From a virus, in IMG/VR virus record IMGVR_UViG_3300022749_000038, positions 1 through 21,010 of that record: 21,010 bases of DNA. One strand, written 5' to 3'. Shown one piece after another: positions 7,089 through 14,153 of the stretch. The position numbers and the translations under genes were made by a program. The notes beneath the pieces were generated by a model. It worked only from the letters and a program-made list of their open reading frames with translations. It searched no databases and was not told where the DNA came from. How positions within the stretch are numbered: the stretch's first letter is position 1; the number at the start of each line of letters is the position of its first letter.

Positions 7089-7109
7089 CTATAGTCGCAG
7101 CGCGTCGGA
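7089..7109 (-). promoter_or_regulatory. Promoter-like element CCGAC-N10-TATAG (P3)
   Basis: Minus strand: CCGAC, GCGCTGCGAC, TATAGC. The 10-nt interval differs from P1 and P2 more than they differ from each other, but the spacing is the same. TATAG ends 54 nt before the 240-aa gene, in the 90-nt gap after the PhoH-like gene. Confidence 0.5.
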
Positions 7110-7124
7110 TCTTCTGACCTAGAT

Positions 7125-7970
7125 CTATGCGCCAATGAAGCGCCGCAGGCCGGCAAGATCGGCCTCCGGAGCGTCGTCGTTGACCGGCTCGGCCGCGGGC
7201 TCCTCGTAGGCCTCGAGCACGTCCTGGCAGAAGCCCGAGCGCACGACGTCGGCGCGCGTGAAGCGCATCACGGCCACCGAGCGCACGTTGGCGCGGCACA
7301 GGCGGTCGACGGCGTCCAAGAGCCCCGACGGGCCCGGGATGTCCTTCTGGGCCGCGTCGCCGTTCACGATCACCCGGCAGCCCTCGCCGATGCGGGTGAG
7401 GAACATCTTCATCTGGCCGGGCGTGGTGTTCTGGGCCTCGTCGAGGATGACGTCGGCGTGCTTGAGCGTGGCGCCGCGCAGGAGCGCCAGCGGCCGGGCC
7501 TCGATCGTGCCGTTCTTGATGTGCCACTCGACCGCGCCGGCGCCGAGCACCTCCTCCAGGGCCTCGCGGACCGGCCGGAAGTAGGGCTCATACTTCTCGT
7601 CCAGCTCGCCGGGCAGGAAGCCGAGGCTCTCGCCGGCCTCGACCGCGGGCCGGGTGATGACGATGCGCTCGATCTCGCCGTCGCGTAGGCGCTCGGCGGC
7701 GCGGGCGGCCGCGAACCAGGTCTTGCCGGTGCCGGCCGGGCCCAGGGCGAACGTGAGGGTGTTGGCGCTCATCAGCGCGTCGAAGCGGCGCTGCGCTTCG
7801 TTGAGCGGGGCCACCGCGATCATGCGGGGCTTGCGGGGCGGCTCGGGCCGGCGGTTCTCGGCGACGAGCTGGAGGAGCGGACCGTGCTGAGTGCCCTTCC
7901 CCTGACGCTTGGCGTCGCGGCGCTGCTTACGGCGGATCGCCTTCTCGGCGGTGTTGGTCGCGGTGCTCAT
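7125..7970 (-). CDS. PhoH-like P-loop ATPase
   Basis: A 281-residue PhoH family protein. Walker A GPAGTGKT lies at about 77-84, the PhoH signature ITRPAVEAGESLGFLPGEL at about 105-123, and Walker B DVILDEAQN at about 173-181, followed by IVNGDAAQKDIPG, which includes the sensor-like GD. The first 45 residues are basic. PhoH-like ATPases are common in phages and are tied to RNA metabolism and nucleotide stress; the exact role is unsettled. The frame stays open to a GTG at 8021, but that codon lies inside an operator-like palindrome without a ribosome site, while ATG 7970-7968 has CCGGAG upstream. It begins the leftmost module. Confidence 0.93.
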   Translation of the reverse strand: MSTATNTAEKAIRRKQRRDAKRQGKGTQHGPLLQLVAENRRPEPPRKPRMIAVAPLNEAQRRFDALMSANTLTFALGPAGTGKTWFAAARAAERLRDGEIERIVITRPAVEAGESLGFLPGELDEKYEPYFRPVREALEEVLGAGAVEWHIKNGTIEARPLALLRGATLKHADVILDEAQNTTPGQMKMFLTRIGEGCRVIVNGDAAQKDIPGPSGLLDAVDRLCRANVRSVAVMRFTRADVVRSGFCQDVLEAYEEPAAEPVNDDAPEADLAGLRRFIGA

Positions 7971-8011
7971 GTCGACTCCGGGGTCGGTGGGGAAAGAGAG
8001 CGAGCGCACAT

Positions 8012-8031
8012 AAGTAAGCACTGACTTACTT
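8012..8031. promoter_or_regulatory. Operator-like palindrome, variant spacing (site 8012)
   Basis: AAGTAAG (8012-8018) and CTTACTT (8025-8031) are reverse complements around a 6-nt spacer. The half-site CACTGACTTAC matches the other copies, so this looks like a family member whose left half is shifted by 4 bp. It lies 42-61 nt upstream of the PhoH-like ATG. Between them the minus strand reads GCGCTCGCT, as in P1 and P2 but without TATAG. Confidence 0.6.
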
Positions 8032-8045
8032 CTGGACGCAAGCGG

Positions 8046-8246
8046 TCATTCGGCCAGGAGCGCGATCTCCTGCGTGGCCGTGAGCGCGATGGTCTGCCCG
8101 GGCAGGACCCGCAACTCGCCGTCGAAGCCGTGGATGATGAGCAGGCCGCTCTGGGTGCTCCGAGCGTAGTTCCGAAACACCAGCCAGGCCGGCCATTCCG
8201 AAGAGGGCTGCCCCGCGTAGCGGTAGCTGTCGATGATCCGGCGCAT
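8046..8246 (-). CDS. Small protein downstream of the tail-fibre cluster
   Basis: A 66-residue protein (MRRIIDSYRYAGQPSSEWPAW...). Hydrophobic segments such as SGLLIIHGF and LRVLPGQTIAL suggest a small beta-rich fold. The ATG shares one base with the upstream stop codon (TGATG), so it is translationally coupled to the 195-aa gene. No family is recognised. By position it may be a small tail-fibre accessory protein. Confidence 0.65.
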   Translation of the reverse strand: MRRIIDSYRYAGQPSSEWPAWLVFRNYARSTQSGLLIIHGFDGELRVLPGQTIALTATQEIALLAE

Positions 8247-8833
8247 CAGATCTTCGCCGCGTCGTCGAACAGGGACTGGAGCTGGACGTCATCCATCCCG
8301 AGCTCGAGGGCGATCGCCTGGACGTAGGGGTTTCCGATCTCCCAGTCGTTGGCCCGCTGGAAGAAGATCTTGACCGGCGGATAGGGGTGAGTGAGCGCGA
8401 TGCTCTCGACCATCGGCAGCAGCCCGCGGTTGAACAGCGCTGTCACAGCCTGGGCGGCCGAGACCTTCGTCACGGCCGGCTTGGGCGGATCGGTGAACTC
8501 GCCGGTCGCCAGGTTGCAGAGCTTGCCCTTGAGCAGGCTGTGAGGGTCGGCCTCGTCCGGGTCGATGCCCAGGATCTCAATCAGGCGCCCGTTGGCCGGG
8601 AACAGCATGTGCTCGTCGCGCACGAGCGACATGGCGACGTCGCCGATCGCGCTCTGAAGCAGGGTCGCCTTCACCGAGCCCTCGGCCCAGCTCCCCGGGT
8701 TGCGAGCGAAATCATACCAGTCGACGCCGTCGGAAACGCGCCGGGTGAACATCGCCCCGGGTGGGGCAAGTTCGGGCAACTTCTCCGGCGTGTAGACCTG
8801 CCACAGCCCGTGGTCGATAATCGTGTAAGACAT
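8246..8833 (-). CDS. Protein downstream of tail fibre, possible fibre-associated protein
   Basis: A 195-residue protein directly after the tail fibre (15 nt between stop and start). The N-terminal half (LWQVYTPEKLPELAPPGAMF, VDWYDFARNPGSWAEGSVKA) is aromatic and beta-looking; the C-terminal half (SAAQAVTALFNRGLLPMVES, NPYVQAIALELGMDDVQLQS) is helical. Genes in this position often encode tail-fibre assembly chaperones or fibre-tip proteins, but I see no diagnostic motif, so the role is positional inference. ATG 8833-8831 has only a weak GAGA upstream. Confidence 0.7.
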   Translation of the reverse strand: MSYTIIDHGLWQVYTPEKLPELAPPGAMFTRRVSDGVDWYDFARNPGSWAEGSVKATLLQSAIGDVAMSLVRDEHMLFPANGRLIEILGIDPDEADPHSLLKGKLCNLATGEFTDPPKPAVTKVSAAQAVTALFNRGLLPMVESIALTHPYPPVKIFFQRANDWEIGNPYVQAIALELGMDDVQLQSLFDDAAKI

Positions 8834-8848
8834 TGGTTTCTCTCGGGA

Positions 8849-11161
8849 TTATGCGTAGGAGACCGTATACCAGTTGCCGTCCACGTCCGTGACCTGGAGG
8901 TAGCGCCAGCGCGCCGCCCAGAAGAGTTTCCAGGTCGGATCGGGCCCGAGACCCGTGACCACCGCACCGGGGAAATCCTCGTAGACGGCCTGGACGTTGT
9001 TGTGCCTGGTAAGCTGATCCTGAGCCGACTGGTCGCCGGCATTGACCAGACGAACGGTCTTTCTGGCGTTGTAGGTGCGAGCCCACGCCTCCGCCCGATC
9101 CTCGATGCGCTGGTTCAGGCCACCCGACGACGGGCCGGCGCCGAACTGCTTCGAGCCGAAGTCGCCACCCTGCCCGATCCAGAAGATGATCGAGTCGTCG
9201 GCCACACTCCGCCAGTAGAGGTAGCCGTCGGCCTCGAGGCGCCAGTAACCCTGGAAACCGGCCGTGTAGGCGAAGGTCATCCGCGGGTTCACCTTCGCCA
9301 GCGTGACATCGCCGCTGAGCGTGCCGCCGATCTTGTCGAACTTGCCCGAGATGTCCGGGCCGGCGTTGCGCAGCGCGGTGGCGAAGTCGCCGATCGCCGA
9401 CGACCAGACCGAGCCGTCCTTGCCCACGCGGAACACGTCGGCGCCCATGAAGAGGCCGAACACGTTGGCGCTCTGGTAGAGGGTCGCGGGCGTGCCGCCG
9501 GTCCGGTCGTCGATCTGGACCGCGTTGCCGGCGCCCGTGGCGTGCAGGATGTTGGCATTCACGTTCGCCGGGACCGTGAAGGAGCCGTCGGCGCCGAAGA
9601 CCGAGTAGCGGTAGGCGTTGGCCGCACCCGTGCGCACGACCAGGTTCTCGGTGTTGGCGTCCGTGTAGAGGTAGGTCTGCCGGCCCGAGAACTGGATGGT
9701 GGCGAAGTTGACCGCGCCGCCGATCGAGGCCTTCCCGTTCGGGTCGAAGTTCCCGCTGTCCCAGGGCGTGAGACCGGCCCAGCTCGGGCGCGCGGAGACG
9801 GACAGCGAGGCGAAGCTCGCCGCTCCGTTGAGGGTGGCCTTGGTGCTCGGGTCGAAGTTCCCGGCGTGCCACACGGCCTTGCCGCCCACGGCCAGCGACG
9901 CGAAGCCGGCGTCACCGCCGAGTGTCGCCTTGGTCGAGGGGTCGAAGTTGCCGCTGTCCCACGGGGTCAGTCCGCCCCAGCTCGGGCGGTTCGTGACCGA
10001 GAGCGAGGTCAGGTTGGCCGTGCCGGCGACGCTGAGCGACGGCGCGCTGACGGCCCCGGTGAACGCCGCGCCGCCGAGGTTAGCCTTCGAGGTCGGGTCG
10101 AAGTTACCCGCGTGCCAGACCGCGCTCGTGCCGACCTTCAGGGCCGCGAACGTGCCGGTGCCGGAGGCCGAGAGGTCGGCGACCGAGGTCGCGCCCGAGA
10201 CGGTGAGCGCCGAGAAGCTGACGCTGGAGTTCAGGCTCGCCTTGGTGGACGGGTCGAAGTTGCCCGCGTGCCAGACCGCCTTGTTGGCGACGGTGAGCGC
10301 GTCGAAGGCGCCGGAGGCCGAGGAGACCGACGGCGCGCTGATCGCGCCCTGGAAGGCGGCCCCAGAGAGCCCAGCCTTCGAGGTCGGGTCGAAGTTGCCG
10401 GCATCCCAGACGGCCTTGCCGTTGACGGTCGGGCGCTTGGCGAAGTCGGTGTCGCCCGCGATCGCGCCGCCGGTCTTGTCGAACTTGGCAGCCAGCGCCG
10501 TGGCCATGTCGGAGCGGATCGCGGTGTCGGCCGCGGCGAAGTCCGTGCGCACGCTGTCGAGCGCGGCCTGAAGCCCGGACACGTCCGAGATCGCGATGGC
10601 GAGCGCCGTCTTCAGGGCCGCAGCCGTGATCGCGCCCTTGAGCCCGGCCACCGAGAGCACGGCGTCGGTCGGCGTCAGCAGCTCCTTCCAGTTGGCGAGC
10701 GTGGTCGCCGGCTCGACCTTCAGGACGAAGCACTTGTTGAGGTCGGAGCGGATCGCGATGTCGCCGCGCTCGGCGGTGAGCGCGAGCATCTCGGCCTCAG
10801 ACGCCACCGGGAACGTGTCGGTGATCGCGACGGCCGGGATGATCGAGGCGTCGAGCTTGGAGTTGGCGTCCAGCACCGGCACCTGACCGGCGCCCGTGCC
10901 CGCGGCGAGCTTGGCGGCCGTGCCGAGTTCCGCCTCGATGGCAGCCTTGGCCGCGGCCGTGTCGCCGGCAGCGGTGTCGGAGATCGCCTGGAGCTTGCTG
11001 GCCAGGTCGGTGATGTCGGCCGCGACCAGGACCGTGCGCAGGTAGGTCAGGATCTGGCCCACGCTGATCTGCACGTCCCGGCCGCTCTGGACCGCGGCCC
11101 AGAAGTCCGCCGAGCCCAGGGCAGTTGCCTGCGGCTCCTCACTCGCCTTGCGGTTTGCCAC
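8849..11161 (-). CDS. Tail fibre protein with six GNFDP repeats
   Basis: A 770-residue fibre that would mediate host binding. Residues of about 95-168 (LDANSKLDASIIPAVAITD through RGDIAIRSDLNKCFVLKVE to NWKELLTPTDAVLS) resemble a shared module of phage tail fibres. A shaft follows with six AGNFDP or SGNFDP repeats at about 254, 299, 351, 403, 433 and 469, mostly preceded by VWHAG or PWDSG. KFDKTGG..GD at about 226 and KFDKIGG..GD at about 607 flank this region. The last ~160 residues are aromatic and non-repetitive, probably the receptor-facing tip. The start is GTG 11161-11159 behind GAGGA. The repeats also create DNA repeats of GGGTCGAAGTT at about 9738-10400. Confidence 0.88.
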   Translation of the reverse strand: MANRKASEEPQATALGSADFWAAVQSGRDVQISVGQILTYLRTVLVAADITDLASKLQAISDTAAGDTAAAKAAIEAELGTAAKLAAGTGAGQVPVLDANSKLDASIIPAVAITDTFPVASEAEMLALTAERGDIAIRSDLNKCFVLKVEPATTLANWKELLTPTDAVLSVAGLKGAITAAALKTALAIAISDVSGLQAALDSVRTDFAAADTAIRSDMATALAAKFDKTGGAIAGDTDFAKRPTVNGKAVWDAGNFDPTSKAGLSGAAFQGAISAPSVSSASGAFDALTVANKAVWHAGNFDPSTKASLNSSVSFSALTVSGATSVADLSASGTGTFAALKVGTSAVWHAGNFDPTSKANLGGAAFTGAVSAPSLSVAGTANLTSLSVTNRPSWGGLTPWDSGNFDPSTKATLGGDAGFASLAVGGKAVWHAGNFDPSTKATLNGAASFASLSVSARPSWAGLTPWDSGNFDPNGKASIGGAVNFATIQFSGRQTYLYTDANTENLVVRTGAANAYRYSVFGADGSFTVPANVNANILHATGAGNAVQIDDRTGGTPATLYQSANVFGLFMGADVFRVGKDGSVWSSAIGDFATALRNAGPDISGKFDKIGGTLSGDVTLAKVNPRMTFAYTAGFQGYWRLEADGYLYWRSVADDSIIFWIGQGGDFGSKQFGAGPSSGGLNQRIEDRAEAWARTYNARKTVRLVNAGDQSAQDQLTRHNNVQAVYEDFPGAVVTGLGPDPTWKLFWAARWRYLQVTDVDGNWYTVSYA

Positions 11162-11183
11162 CGTTCGATCCTCTGCCTGGAGC

Positions 11184-12065
11184 TCAGTTGCTGTCGTCGT
11201 TCTCGACCTGCTGAAGGTCGCCGGCCTCGGTCAGGCGGATCACGCCGTCCTCGGTGAGCCGGTAGGTCGCCAGGGAGCCGAGCACGCCGGTTACGGTCGA
11301 AAGACCGGAGGCCTTGCCCTTGAGCGCCTTGGCGATGATCTCGTGGCCCGTCAGGCTGCCCGCGCCCGCGGGGTGGCCGCCCAGAACCTTCGCCACCCGC
11401 AGCGCGCCAGCGGGGCTCGCAGAGCCGTGCGTCGCGCCCGCGAGGGGCTTGCCCACTGCCAGGGCGCCCACGGCCGTGCTGGAGCCGCTGAGCGCGCCAC
11501 TGAGCGCCCTGTCGGTCCGGATCTCGCCCGAGGCCGAGCCGGTGCCGATGATCGTGCCGGCGAGCAGCTTCTTCACGAGGAGTTGGCCCGACGCGGAGCC
11601 GGTGCCCCGGGCCGTGTCGCCCGCGAGCTGGCGCCCGATGCGCGGGGTGCCGGCAGCCTGGCTCTTGCCGGCGGCCGTCGCGCTGAGCGGCTTGCCGATC
11701 TGGAGAGTCCCCTCCCCGCTCGCCCGGGCCGAGACCCAGCCGACCAGGCGCTTGCCGACGACCAGCGACCCGGTGACGCTCGCGCGCCCGGTGGCCTGGG
11801 CGTGCATGTCGTCGCTGAGCGAGGACCGGAGGCGGCCGGTGATCGTGCTGCGGCCCGAGGCGGTCCCGTGCAGCGGCGCGATGGTCGAGAGGCTCGCCCG
11901 GACGCTGCTACGGCCAGCCGCGACACCCGCGAGGTTGTCGGCCCGGCTGGTGATCGAGAGGCGGCCTGTGAGGCTCGCACGACCCAGCGCGGACCCGGAC
12001 AGCGCAAAGCGGTCGCCACCGTAGTAGCGACGGCCTGCGACAGCCGTGAAGGCGCTGGGGAGCAC
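11184..12065 (-). CDS. Repeat protein of about twelve 20-residue units, probable tail structural protein
   Basis: A 293-residue protein almost wholly made of tandem units of the form L-x-G-x-x-x-G-x-(A/G)-S-x-x-G-x-L-x-V-x-K. The leading glycine or alanine recurs at about residues 24, 47, 67, 89, 109, 129, 149, 170, 190, 210, 230 and 250, a 20-residue period with few deviations. Gly, Ser, Thr and Ala alternating with Leu, Ile and Val suggest a beta-solenoid. The C-terminus ends in paired RLTEDG/RLTEAG, seen in other phage tail proteins. The start GTG 12065 has AAGG upstream, overlapping the stop of the previous gene. It lies between a small tail protein and the fibre, so a shaft or fibre partner role is likely. 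Confidence 0.65.
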   Translation of the reverse strand: MLPSAFTAVAGRRYYGGDRFALSGSALGRASLTGRLSITSRADNLAGVAAGRSSVRASLSTIAPLHGTASGRSTITGRLRSSLSDDMHAQATGRASVTGSLVVGKRLVGWVSARASGEGTLQIGKPLSATAAGKSQAAGTPRIGRQLAGDTARGTGSASGQLLVKKLLAGTIIGTGSASGEIRTDRALSGALSGSSTAVGALAVGKPLAGATHGSASPAGALRVAKVLGGHPAGAGSLTGHEIIAKALKGKASGLSTVTGVLGSLATYRLTEDGVIRLTEAGDLQQVENDDSN

Positions 12066-12077
12066 GGGCCGGAGACC

Positions 12078-12473
12078 TTAGTCTTCGGTGATGGCGAGGG
12101 CGCCGACCGGGAAGCTCACCGGGTTGCCGGGGTTGATCGTCTGCTTGCCGCCGGTCAGCGGGGCCGACTCCAGCATGGTGCCGCCGGCAGCCGCGGAGAA
12201 CACGGCGAAGTGGGTCACGTCGGTGCCGCCCGCGGCGTTGCCGAAGTCCACGATGGCCGAGTTGGAGATCGTCTTGTTGGCCGGCTCGCCGAAGGTCGCC
12301 TGCACGCGCCCGTCGGGGCGAACCGCAGTCGTGACCTCCTGGCCGCCGGTGCCGGCGTCGGTCGGGTCGCCGTTGTAGAGGGCGATGAACAGGCCAGCGG
12401 GCGGGGCCGGGAAGGCGGTGCCGCGCAGCCAGTTGAGAAGGGCAGTTTCGAGGTAGGCGCTCTTGCCGGCCAT
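12078..12473 (-). CDS. Small phage tail/fibre-type protein
   Basis: A 131-residue protein of a recognisable phage type: helix YLETALLNWLRGTAF, then beta-rich AGLFIALYNGDPTDAGTGGQEV, TISNSAIVDFGNA, and VTHFAVFSAAAGGTML, ending in a LAITED-type strand. Similar small structural proteins are encoded beside tail fibres in many phages; I infer a virion tail component. ATG 12473-12471 has CAGGAG upstream. An operator-like palindrome lies 36-53 nt upstream, and the minus strand reads TTATGAT just before it, a possible -10 box. Confidence 0.7.
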   Translation of the reverse strand: MAGKSAYLETALLNWLRGTAFPAPPAGLFIALYNGDPTDAGTGGQEVTTAVRPDGRVQATFGEPANKTISNSAIVDFGNAAGGTDVTHFAVFSAAAGGTMLESAPLTGGKQTINPGNPVSFPVGALAITED

Positions 12474-12508
12474 TCGGGGCTCCTGTGGCCGGGCAGCGCC
12501 GGCATCGG

Positions 12509-12526
12509 TAAGTCAGTGGTGACTTA
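12509..12526. promoter_or_regulatory. Operator-like palindrome upstream of the fibre module (site 12509)
   Basis: TAAGTCA (12509-12515), GTGG, TGACTTA (12520-12526): both 7-bp arms are perfect. The flank ATCGG before the left arm matches site 1, so ATCGGTAAGTCA occurs at both 223 and 12504. On the minus strand TATGAT immediately precedes it, so a bound protein would cover a likely transcription start. Confidence 0.7.
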
Positions 12527-12591
12527 TCATAACCCGGGAGGAGCCGGCGATCCAGAGGGCCGGAGCGTGTTAGATACCCCGGATGCCCAAC

Positions 12592-12656
12592 GCCATCGCC
12601 CTGTATGTAGAATAACAGTATTAGATATATCTATTATCTACATACAGGCCGATGGC
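12592..12656. repeat. AT-rich inverted repeat with 20-bp arms
   Basis: Arms 12592-12611 and 12637-12656 match at 19 of 20 positions as reverse complements (arm core CCTGTATGTAGA). The 25-nt centre is almost pure A+T and holds a perfect 12-bp palindrome, TAGATATATCTA (12622-12633), on a slightly shifted axis. It begins 15 nt beyond the o-spanin stop. No T-tract follows on either strand, so it is not a standard intrinsic terminator. It could be an mRNA-end or pause hairpin, a protein-binding or recombination site, or a mobile-element remnant. Confidence 0.85.
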
Positions 12657-12671
12657 ACCGGGAAGTCTTGG

Positions 12672-12980
12672 CTACCGGGCGTAATCCCGGCGCACGGCGT
12701 TGATCCAGTCCACGGCGCGCTGACCGCAAGCGGTCTTTGCCCGGTCGAGGACCTTCGCCTCCCCGATGATCCGCACCACGTCGGCCTTGGACAGCGCCCG
12801 GTCCGGGATGTTGGGGAAGGCCCGCGCGAGACAGCCCTGGACCCCGTCAGGGGCCGCAGGCAGCGTCACGCGGATGCTGGTCCCGGTGAGCGGGGCCGGC
12901 GTGTTAGAGCTTACGCAGGCGCCCTGCGAGATCCCGATCAAGGCAAGTATCGCCAGCGCCCTTGTCCTTGGCCACCGCAT
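12672..12980 (-). CDS. Probable o-spanin (Rz1-like lipoprotein)
   Basis: A 102-residue protein with a signal sequence (basic MRWPRTR, hydrophobic ALAILALIGIS) ending at Cys22 in SQGACVSS. The lipobox is imperfect, with Gln at -3. The mature part has short proline-containing stretches and two more cysteines. Its first 77 nt overlap the end of the i-spanin gene in another frame, the classical Rz/Rz1 arrangement, and AAGGAG lies upstream of the ATG inside the i-spanin gene. Outer-membrane anchoring and a role in the last lysis step are inferred from this architecture. At about 80 mature residues it is longer than lambda Rz1. Confidence 0.65.
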   Translation of the reverse strand: MRWPRTRALAILALIGISQGACVSSNTPAPLTGTSIRVTLPAAPDGVQGCLARAFPNIPDRALSKADVVRIIGEAKVLDRAKTACGQRAVDWINAVRRDYAR

Positions 12981-13344
12981 CGTTGAGCTCCTTCAGTTTT
13001 GCGACATCCGCCTTCGCGGCCGCGAGGTCCTTGGCAGCCTGGGCCGCCTGCTGCTTCTGCTGAGCCTCCGCGATGTCGGCCCGCTTGGTCTCAGCGGCCT
13101 GGGCGCGGGCGGCTTCCTGCGCGAAGGCATCGTGGGCGCCCCGGGCCTCGCCGGCCTGGTAGAGCGCGCCGCCGACGATCAGGCAGATCCCGGCGGTGAT
13201 GAGCGGCTGCTTGATGAAGCTCGGCAGAAACGAGGTGCCGAACACGGCCAGCGCGATCAGGGCGATGCCCAGGGCGCCGGCCAGCGTCGCGGCGATCGAG
13301 AACGACGCCCAGCCGTGCGCGAGGGTGAGGAGAAGGCTGCTCAC
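12904..13344 (-). CDS. Probable i-spanin (Rz-like), two membrane segments plus coiled coil
   Basis: I start this at GTG 13344-13342, which overlaps the endolysin stop as GTGA and has GGAGGGG at proper spacing; an in-frame GTG at 13362 is less well placed. The 146-residue product has hydrophobic segments FSIAATLAGALGIALIALAVF and PLITAGICLIVGGALY, then a long Ala/Gln/Lys/Glu coiled coil (about residues 75-130), ending in DTCLDRDLAGRLRKL. Rz-type i-spanins normally have one N-terminal membrane helix; two here implies an N-out topology, or that the first segment adds a holin-like function. Position after the endolysin and overlap with the Rz1-like gene support the call. Confidence 0.7.
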   Translation of the reverse strand: MSSLLLTLAHGWASFSIAATLAGALGIALIALAVFGTSFLPSFIKQPLITAGICLIVGGALYQAGEARGAHDAFAQEAARAQAAETKRADIAEAQQKQQAAQAAKDLAAAKADVAKLKELNDAVAKDKGAGDTCLDRDLAGRLRKL

Positions 13345-13832
13345 TTCAGCCCCTCCAAGCACAGCGCCTCTTCACGCTTGCGCCGACCGTCGAGCCCCGG
13401 GATGACCCGGCCGCCCGCGCGGTTGAACTTGCGCATCGCGTGGCACGCACCGGCCTTGTCGCCGGCGTTGTAGAGACGGACCGTGGTCGACTTGCAGAAG
13501 CCGCCCCAGCCGATGTTGTAGGCGAGCGACGTGAACGCGACCTCGGTCTTGTCCGACATCGGCGCCTTGACGCAGCTCTCGACGTGGTTGGCGAACTCGT
13601 CGAGGCGCTTGAGCAGCAAGGCGTCGCACTGCGCCTTGGTGTAGGTCTGACCCATCTTGGCGCCCTGGGTCTCGCCGTAGCAGTAGGTCGAGACGCCAAC
13701 GATGTCCTTGTAGGTCTTGAGGCGCAGCCCCTCGTCGCCGCCGACCTTCTGGACGGCGAGAGAGCCCGCAAGGGTGGCGGCCAGGACGAGTGCCCCGGCC
13801 GCGCCGCGCTTCTTGGTGACGAGGCGGCTCAC
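13341..13832 (-). CDS. Endolysin, GH24 lysozyme with signal-anchor-like N-terminus
   Basis: A 163-residue muramidase that cleaves the glycan strands of peptidoglycan. The T4-lysozyme triad is in place: Glu34 in GDEGLRLKTYKD, Asp43, and Thr49 in VGVSTYCYGET, with exact E-x8-D-x5-T spacing. The helical core includes AFTSLAYNIGWGGFCKST and a C-terminal RVIPGLDGRRKREEALCL. Residues 10-28 (GAAGALVLAATLAGSLAVQ) after basic VTKKR form a weakly hydrophobic Ala/Gly-rich segment like SAR endolysins, which reach the periplasm by the Sec system and are released when the membrane depolarises. There is no cysteine in the anchor, unlike P1 Lyz. The start is GTG 13832-13830, overlapping the holin stop as GTGA. 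Confidence 0.93.
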   Translation of the reverse strand: MSRLVTKKRGAAGALVLAATLAGSLAVQKVGGDEGLRLKTYKDIVGVSTYCYGETQGAKMGQTYTKAQCDALLLKRLDEFANHVESCVKAPMSDKTEVAFTSLAYNIGWGGFCKSTTVRLYNAGDKAGACHAMRKFNRAGGRVIPGLDGRRKREEALCLEGLK

Positions 13833-14134
13833 TGCTCACCGCCCGACACGGACGACGGGGTGATGCCGTCCTGCGTCACGAGGCGCGAGTAGCCGGCAGC
13901 GGCGCTCACGAGGATGTAGAGGGCCACGAAGACCTTGTTGTCGATCGGCGGGTTCTCGAGGAGGGCCTGCATGCCGAGCTGGACCGAGCCCAGCAGCGCG
14001 GCGAGCAGCGAGAACCGCACGCTCCAGGTCTTCTTGATGAGGTTCACCCAGTCGTCCCGGAGCTGGACGGCGAGCGGGACCTTGGCGAACTGGGCCTTGA
14101 GCCAGGACCAGACGGCAGACGGGGACAGGGACAT
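13829..14134 (-). CDS. Holin-like membrane protein
   Basis: A 101-residue protein with two predicted membrane helices, RFSLLAALLGSVQLGMQALL (about 41-60) and VFVALYILVSAAAGYSRLV (about 68-86), joined by a short ENPPIDNK turn and preceded by an amphipathic basic N-terminus. This form, and the position directly before the endolysin with a GTGA overlap, fit a class II-like or pinholin-type holin that times lysis. With a SAR endolysin, a pinholin would suffice; this is inference. ATG 14134-14132 is preceded by AGAGAGGAAG, and an operator-like palindrome lies 20-37 nt upstream, so the lysis genes appear to have their own control. Confidence 0.75.
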   Translation of the reverse strand: MSLSPSAVWSWLKAQFAKVPLAVQLRDDWVNLIKKTWSVRFSLLAALLGSVQLGMQALLENPPIDNKVFVALYILVSAAAGYSRLVTQDGITPSSVSGGEQ

Positions 14135-14153
14135 GACTTCCTCTCTCTTGTGT

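Noticed and set aside
7971-8021. A 17-residue N-terminal extension of the PhoH-like protein from GTG 8021
   Set aside because: The start codon lies inside an operator-like palindrome with no ribosome site, while ATG 7970 has one.
9738-10400. Regularly spaced GGGTCGAAGTT DNA repeats as a possible CRISPR-like array
   Set aside because: They encode the GNFDP repeats of the tail fibre, in frame, with intervals of unequal length.
8387-11257. A 956-codon open frame on the plus strand
   Set aside because: It is antisense to the tail fibre and its neighbour, with low-complexity Arg/Gly/Val/Glu composition and no motifs; the minus strand gives a clear tail fibre.
12592-12656. AT-rich inverted repeat as a protelomerase telomere site
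   Set aside because: The outer arms and the inner palindrome do not share one axis and there is no protelomerase gene in the window, so I keep it only as one open possibility.
11148-12986. A 612-codon open frame on the plus strand
   Set aside because: It crosses the AT-rich inverted repeat and four real minus-strand genes, and its composition is that of an antisense frame.
13345-13362. A longer i-spanin from GTG 13362
   Set aside because: GTG 13344 has GGAGGGG at good spacing and the GTGA overlap used repeatedly elsewhere in this genome.
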